From: Chloroflexota bacterium | Lineage (GTDB): Bacteria; Chloroflexota; Anaerolineae; Aggregatilineales; Phototrophicaceae | Assembly: GCA_020161935.1 (NCBI GenBank) | Contig: JAIUNI010000001.1 | Location: 992,001 to 1,056,000, forward strand | Length of the DNA stretch: 64,000 nt | Direction: 5' to 3' | Shown: positions 61,520 to 64,000 of the stretch, piece after piece | How the letters are laid out: every line of letters begins with the position of its first letter | Position numbering within the stretch: position 1 is the stretch's first letter | Notes under the pieces: model-generated | Databases searched by the model: none | What the model saw: the letters and a program-made list of their open reading frames with translations, nothing else | Told to the model about the DNA's origin: nothing | Translations under genes and position numbers: made by a program

Positions 61520-62230
61520 TTAGCTGTGGCTGCGGAGTGTGCGAGCGATAATGTCATCACGTTCGCGGCTCATCTTCTCGCGGCGTTCACGCTCTTTGTT
61601 CTCACGGCGGTCACGTCCACCCTTCTTGTCGTCCATCGCGCCACGCAGCGCCAATTCCATCGCGGTTGGAACGGCTTCCTCCGGTACATCTTCAATCACC
61701 GGCGCGGGTTCAACTTCGGTCTTCATCGTCAGGTCGATCTGGCGCTTCTTCGAGTTCACGCGCAGCACGCGAGCCGCTACCGTATCGCCGACCTTCGCAA
61801 TATCCGAAGGCGAGTTGACGAAGTTGTCCGAAAGTTCGGAGACATGGATCATCGCCGGACGTTCCGCGCCGATGTCCACGAACAAGCCGAAGTTCTCCAT
61901 ACGGACGACCTTACCGCTGACGGTCTGGCCTTCCTTCAGGTCATCCCACGTGAAATCCGGCGGCTTCACCAACGAAATGGCGACGCGCCCGGTGTCGGCA
62001 TGAATCTTGAGGACGTAAACCGTAACTTCGTCCCCTTCTTTAACAATGTCACCGACGTTGCGGACATTCGGCTTACCAAGCTGCGAAATATGTAGCAAGG
62101 CATCCTGCCCAACACCAATGTCTACAAACGCGCCGTATAACTCAAGGCGTTTAACAGTGCCTTTCAACTCCATCTTGGGTTGAAGTTCACCCACTGTAGT
62201 TGGCACACTCGTCGCTGTTTCTTCACTCAT
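61520..62230 (-). CDS. S1 RNA-binding domain protein (two S1 domains)
   Basis: The 236-residue protein has two S1 repeats: GTVKRLELYGAFVDIGVGQDALLHISQL (about 24-95) and GKVVRMENFGLFVDIGAERPAMIHVSELS (about 103-170), followed by an acidic linker and a highly charged tail (KKGGRDRRENKERERREKMS) like that of RNA-binding adaptors. It resembles a short ribosomal protein S1 or a general RNA chaperone. AAGGAA precedes ATG 62230. It lies 73 bases downstream of a lipoprotein gene on the same strand and ends at a strong terminator. Confidence 0.88.
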   Translation of the reverse strand: MSEETATSVPTTVGELQPKMELKGTVKRLELYGAFVDIGVGQDALLHISQLGKPNVRNVGDIVKEGDEVTVYVLKIHADTGRVAISLVKPPDFTWDDLKEGQTVSGKVVRMENFGLFVDIGAERPAMIHVSELSDNFVNSPSDIAKVGDTVAARVLRVNSKKRQIDLTMKTEVEPAPVIEDVPEEAVPTAMELALRGAMDDKKGGRDRRENKERERREKMSRERDDIIARTLRSHS

Positions 62231-62303
62231 ATTCGTTCCTTGCTACTCCGTATATACCTGTATCGGCCTGTCGCCGTTGTAAACCTGTTGTCTTACTATT
62301 CGT

Positions 62304-63143
62304 TTATGATGACGATTCAGCCGTAGCTTCGGTCGTCGCGTCCGGTGTCGTTTCGGCGGCTGAAATATCGGCTGTCGCCTCAGCACCTTCCGGTGTGGCG
62401 GTCAGCGCTGCGGTTGGGGCGGGTTCCCCACCCTCGCCGGTCGGTGTCAGCGTTACGCTCTGGGTCACTTTATAGTCCGGGGTTACACTGCCGGGGGCAT
62501 CCGGGTTTTCGGGTGCATAAGCCGAGAACGGTTGATAACCCTTCCAGCCGTACAAGCTGCTGAGATTAATCCCCAATTCCATCCGGTCGGTCGTCGTGTA
62601 GTAAACACCTACAATTTCGCTGGTTTCGCTGAGTACGCCGTTCGCAGCACCTTCGACGAAAGCGAACACGATCATATTTTGTTCAGGGTAGAACAGGTTA
62701 ATAATCGCCTGATCTTCCGTCCCCGTTGTGCCGAGAACATATTCGGGTTCGCCACGAACATCAATGACTTGTTTGAGGGTAATATCCGGCGCGAGTTGTA
62801 AGAAAGTCGAACTCACCGTTTGCCCATCTTCCGACACAATTTGGCAGCACGGTTCGCCGCCGGTCGGCTGCCAGCTTGCGCCGATGGCTGGCTCTGCATC
62901 TGGAATAGGTTGCGACTGGGGATCATCCAGATCCGTTTCATCTTGCAAGATGATGAGCGCGTCGTTGTAATTCGTCACGCCGGGGGTGATTCCACGCCAG
63001 CACGGTGCGTCACATTCCGCATTGATGTTGATTAAACTGGTGTCTTTGAGAAACTTGGGATTACGTAAGACAGGCGTGGGGGAACAAGCAGCAACCAAAC
63101 CGACCAGAAGTAAAACTCCCAGTAAAAGGAAACGAGGCTTCAT
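62304..63143 (-). CDS. Lipoprotein with C-terminal Thr/Pro/Ala tail, unknown function
   Basis: The 279-residue product begins with a lipoprotein signal (FLLLGVLLLVGLVAACSPTP). The body (about 35-205) has paired cysteines (AECDAPCW, EPCCQIV), a WRGITPGVTNYNDAL segment and a strand-rich part. The tail (about 225-279) is rich in Thr, Ala, Pro and Glu. I do not recognise the fold, although the CDAPCWRGITPG start is a pattern I associate with Chloroflexota lipoproteins. It is anchored outside the cytoplasmic membrane. Confidence 0.72.
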   Translation of the reverse strand: MKPRFLLLGVLLLVGLVAACSPTPVLRNPKFLKDTSLININAECDAPCWRGITPGVTNYNDALIILQDETDLDDPQSQPIPDAEPAIGASWQPTGGEPCCQIVSEDGQTVSSTFLQLAPDITLKQVIDVRGEPEYVLGTTGTEDQAIINLFYPEQNMIVFAFVEGAANGVLSETSEIVGVYYTTTDRMELGINLSSLYGWKGYQPFSAYAPENPDAPGSVTPDYKVTQSVTLTPTGEGGEPAPTAALTATPEGAEATADISAAETTPDATTEATAESSS

Positions 63144-63180
63144 ATTAAATGCACTTTCACGTTCAGGCTACCATGTCTAT

Positions 63181-63213
63181 AAACAAAACAGGGGCAGTTG
63201 GTAAGCTGCCCCC
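63181..63213 (-). terminator. Intrinsic terminator of the PPC-domain gene
   Basis: GGGGCAG (63191-63197) pairs with CTGCCCC (63206-63212). On the minus strand it is followed by TGTTTTGTTT, 22 bases past the stop at 63235. Confidence 0.85.
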
Positions 63214-63234
63214 GTATTGTACAGACTTTTATGG

Positions 63235-64000
63235 TTAATTCAACCGCAAAGTCAGGCGATAATCCCCTGCCGTCACGCCGTATTCACCACCGAAATGGGT
63301 GGCGATGATCGTGTACTGGCCGTCTACCGGCAAGATAAAGTTGTTAATGGCCGAGTTCGTCGTCTCCAGTGAGGCATCGTCATTTTGTGTGATCTGGTCG
63401 CCGCCCGGGCCGATTAAGAACACCACCGGATCAAGTGTACCGTTTAACCGTTCCAGCCCAATCGTCGCGACCTGCCCCGCCGTACCGTCAAACGTATACA
63501 CGTCGAACTTGTTGGTCAGGCGGATGCTGCCCGTAACCGGTGTACCATTCGCGATCACCGGCGCGGTTGGGAGTTCGGTGACAACATCTGTCAGCAGGCT
63601 GGAAGCATCCGGGCGCTGCTTCGTTCCAAACACACCACCTTCGCCTGCTGTAATCGCGCCATCCAAGCCGATGTTGTAGCTCACGACATAACGTTCGTCG
63701 GTTTGCAGCGGCTCGTTCTGCTGCAAAACAACCTGACCATTGGCGACGACCGTCAGCACAAATTGAACTGGAGTCGTATCGTTACAATTGCTCTGGTACA
63801 AGACTTCGATTTCGTAAGGGCCAGCGGTCGGCAAGCGGCCCTCCGGCCAATAAATGTAGGTCAAGGGTGCGCCATCAACCGCAAGGACGCAGCTATCGTT
63901 ACCAGTGGAAGCAATCGCGCCGCCAATCGGGCTGGTCGGTTCGCCGTCATAAATCGCGTTACCCTGTGGATCACGCACGAGGAGTTGAATATCGGCGCTG
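63235..64000 (-). CDS. Exported protein with PPC-like beta domain (N-terminal part beyond the window)
   Basis: The frame has no stop up to the right edge, where it reads SADIQLLVRDPQGN, so the gene continues outside the window. The visible 255 residues hold a beta-rich segment (YIYWPEGRLPTAGPYEIEVLYQ with a Cys in SNCND) and, at the end, a domain like the bacterial pre-peptidase C-terminal fold: GSIRLTNKFDVYTFDGTAGQVATIGLERLNGTLDPVVFLIGPGG, NDDASLETTNSAINNFILPVDGQYTIIATHFGGEYG. Such domains are common on secreted enzymes. The catalytic part, if any, is not visible. A terminator follows the stop. Confidence 0.75.
   Translation of the reverse strand, partial: SADIQLLVRDPQGNAIYDGEPTSPIGGAIASTGNDSCVLAVDGAPLTYIYWPEGRLPTAGPYEIEVLYQSNCNDTTPVQFVLTVVANGQVVLQQNEPLQTDERYVVSYNIGLDGAITAGEGGVFGTKQRPDASSLLTDVVTELPTAPVIANGTPVTGSIRLTNKFDVYTFDGTAGQVATIGLERLNGTLDPVVFLIGPGGDQITQNDDASLETTNSAINNFILPVDGQYTIIATHFGGEYGVTAGDYRLTLRLN

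Noticed and set aside
1..64000. tRNA, rRNA, CRISPR, insertion sequence or prophage
   Set aside because: No T-loop-like GTTCGAAxC cloverleaf, no spaced identical repeats and no transposase, integrase or phage protein was found on either strand.

Overview
The window reads as the chromosome of a bacterium, most likely a member of the Chloroflexota (Anaerolineae-like). This is an inference from gene content. Lipoproteins carry long Thr/Pro stalks, regulators are of the FHA-winged-helix and SARP/BTAD kinds, and an upper mevalonate pathway with an archaeal-type HMG-CoA synthase sits beside housekeeping genes. The RNA polymerase beta-prime, gyrase A, RF2, FtsY, RNase III and Rsh genes are all plainly bacterial. 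I see no tRNA, rRNA, CRISPR array, insertion sequence or phage gene.

Layout. 1-6434: end of a sugar ABC transporter followed by a myo-inositol catabolic run (iolB, a metal-ligand-less MBL-fold protein, iolD, a VOC protein, iolG). 6435-7740: gene-free DNA full of small palindromes and degenerate repeats. 7741-12002: GH13 amylase-like enzyme, serine-palmitoyltransferase-like PLP enzyme, a two-helix membrane protein, a secreted polysaccharide deacetylase. 12224-16515: HMG-CoA reductase, HMG-CoA synthase, thiolase and a DUF35 protein split into two small genes. 16564-22399: a catalytically dead-looking alpha/beta hydrolase, a proton-pumping pyrophosphatase, a tubby/LURP-like protein, yraN and miaA.

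22403-30104 is the most striking part. An FHA-winged-helix regulator precedes a complete dlt-like envelope acylation cluster: a 39-residue DltX-like microprotein not previously called, a DltB-like MBOAT, a DltD-like SGNH protein, a DltC-like carrier protein and a FAAL-like acyl-AMP ligase. A second, secreted SH3-SGNH protein and a lipoprotein follow. The ligase would load an acyl group on the carrier, the MBOAT would pass it across the membrane (plausibly through the tyrosine of the microprotein), and the SGNH proteins would place or remove it on an exported polymer. The acyl group and the acceptor are unknown.

30150-43948: LysA-like decarboxylase, a Suv3-like RNA helicase, an MTA/SAH-deaminase fused to a CYTH domain, a membrane protein with a degenerate EEP domain, RNase III, FabF, a MoaD-MoaE fusion with MoaC, FtsY and RF2. 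43949-44707 is a second gene-free, repeat-bearing gap. 44708-64000: GH42 beta-galactosidase, a stand-alone rpoC, a secreted clan-A glycosidase-like lipoprotein, gyrA, a BTAD regulator with a decayed NTPase domain, the ppGpp synthetase/hydrolase, MoeA, a VKOR-family protein, an S1-domain protein and two exported proteins, the last cut by the window edge. Convergent gene pairs are commonly separated by strong bidirectional hairpin terminators.
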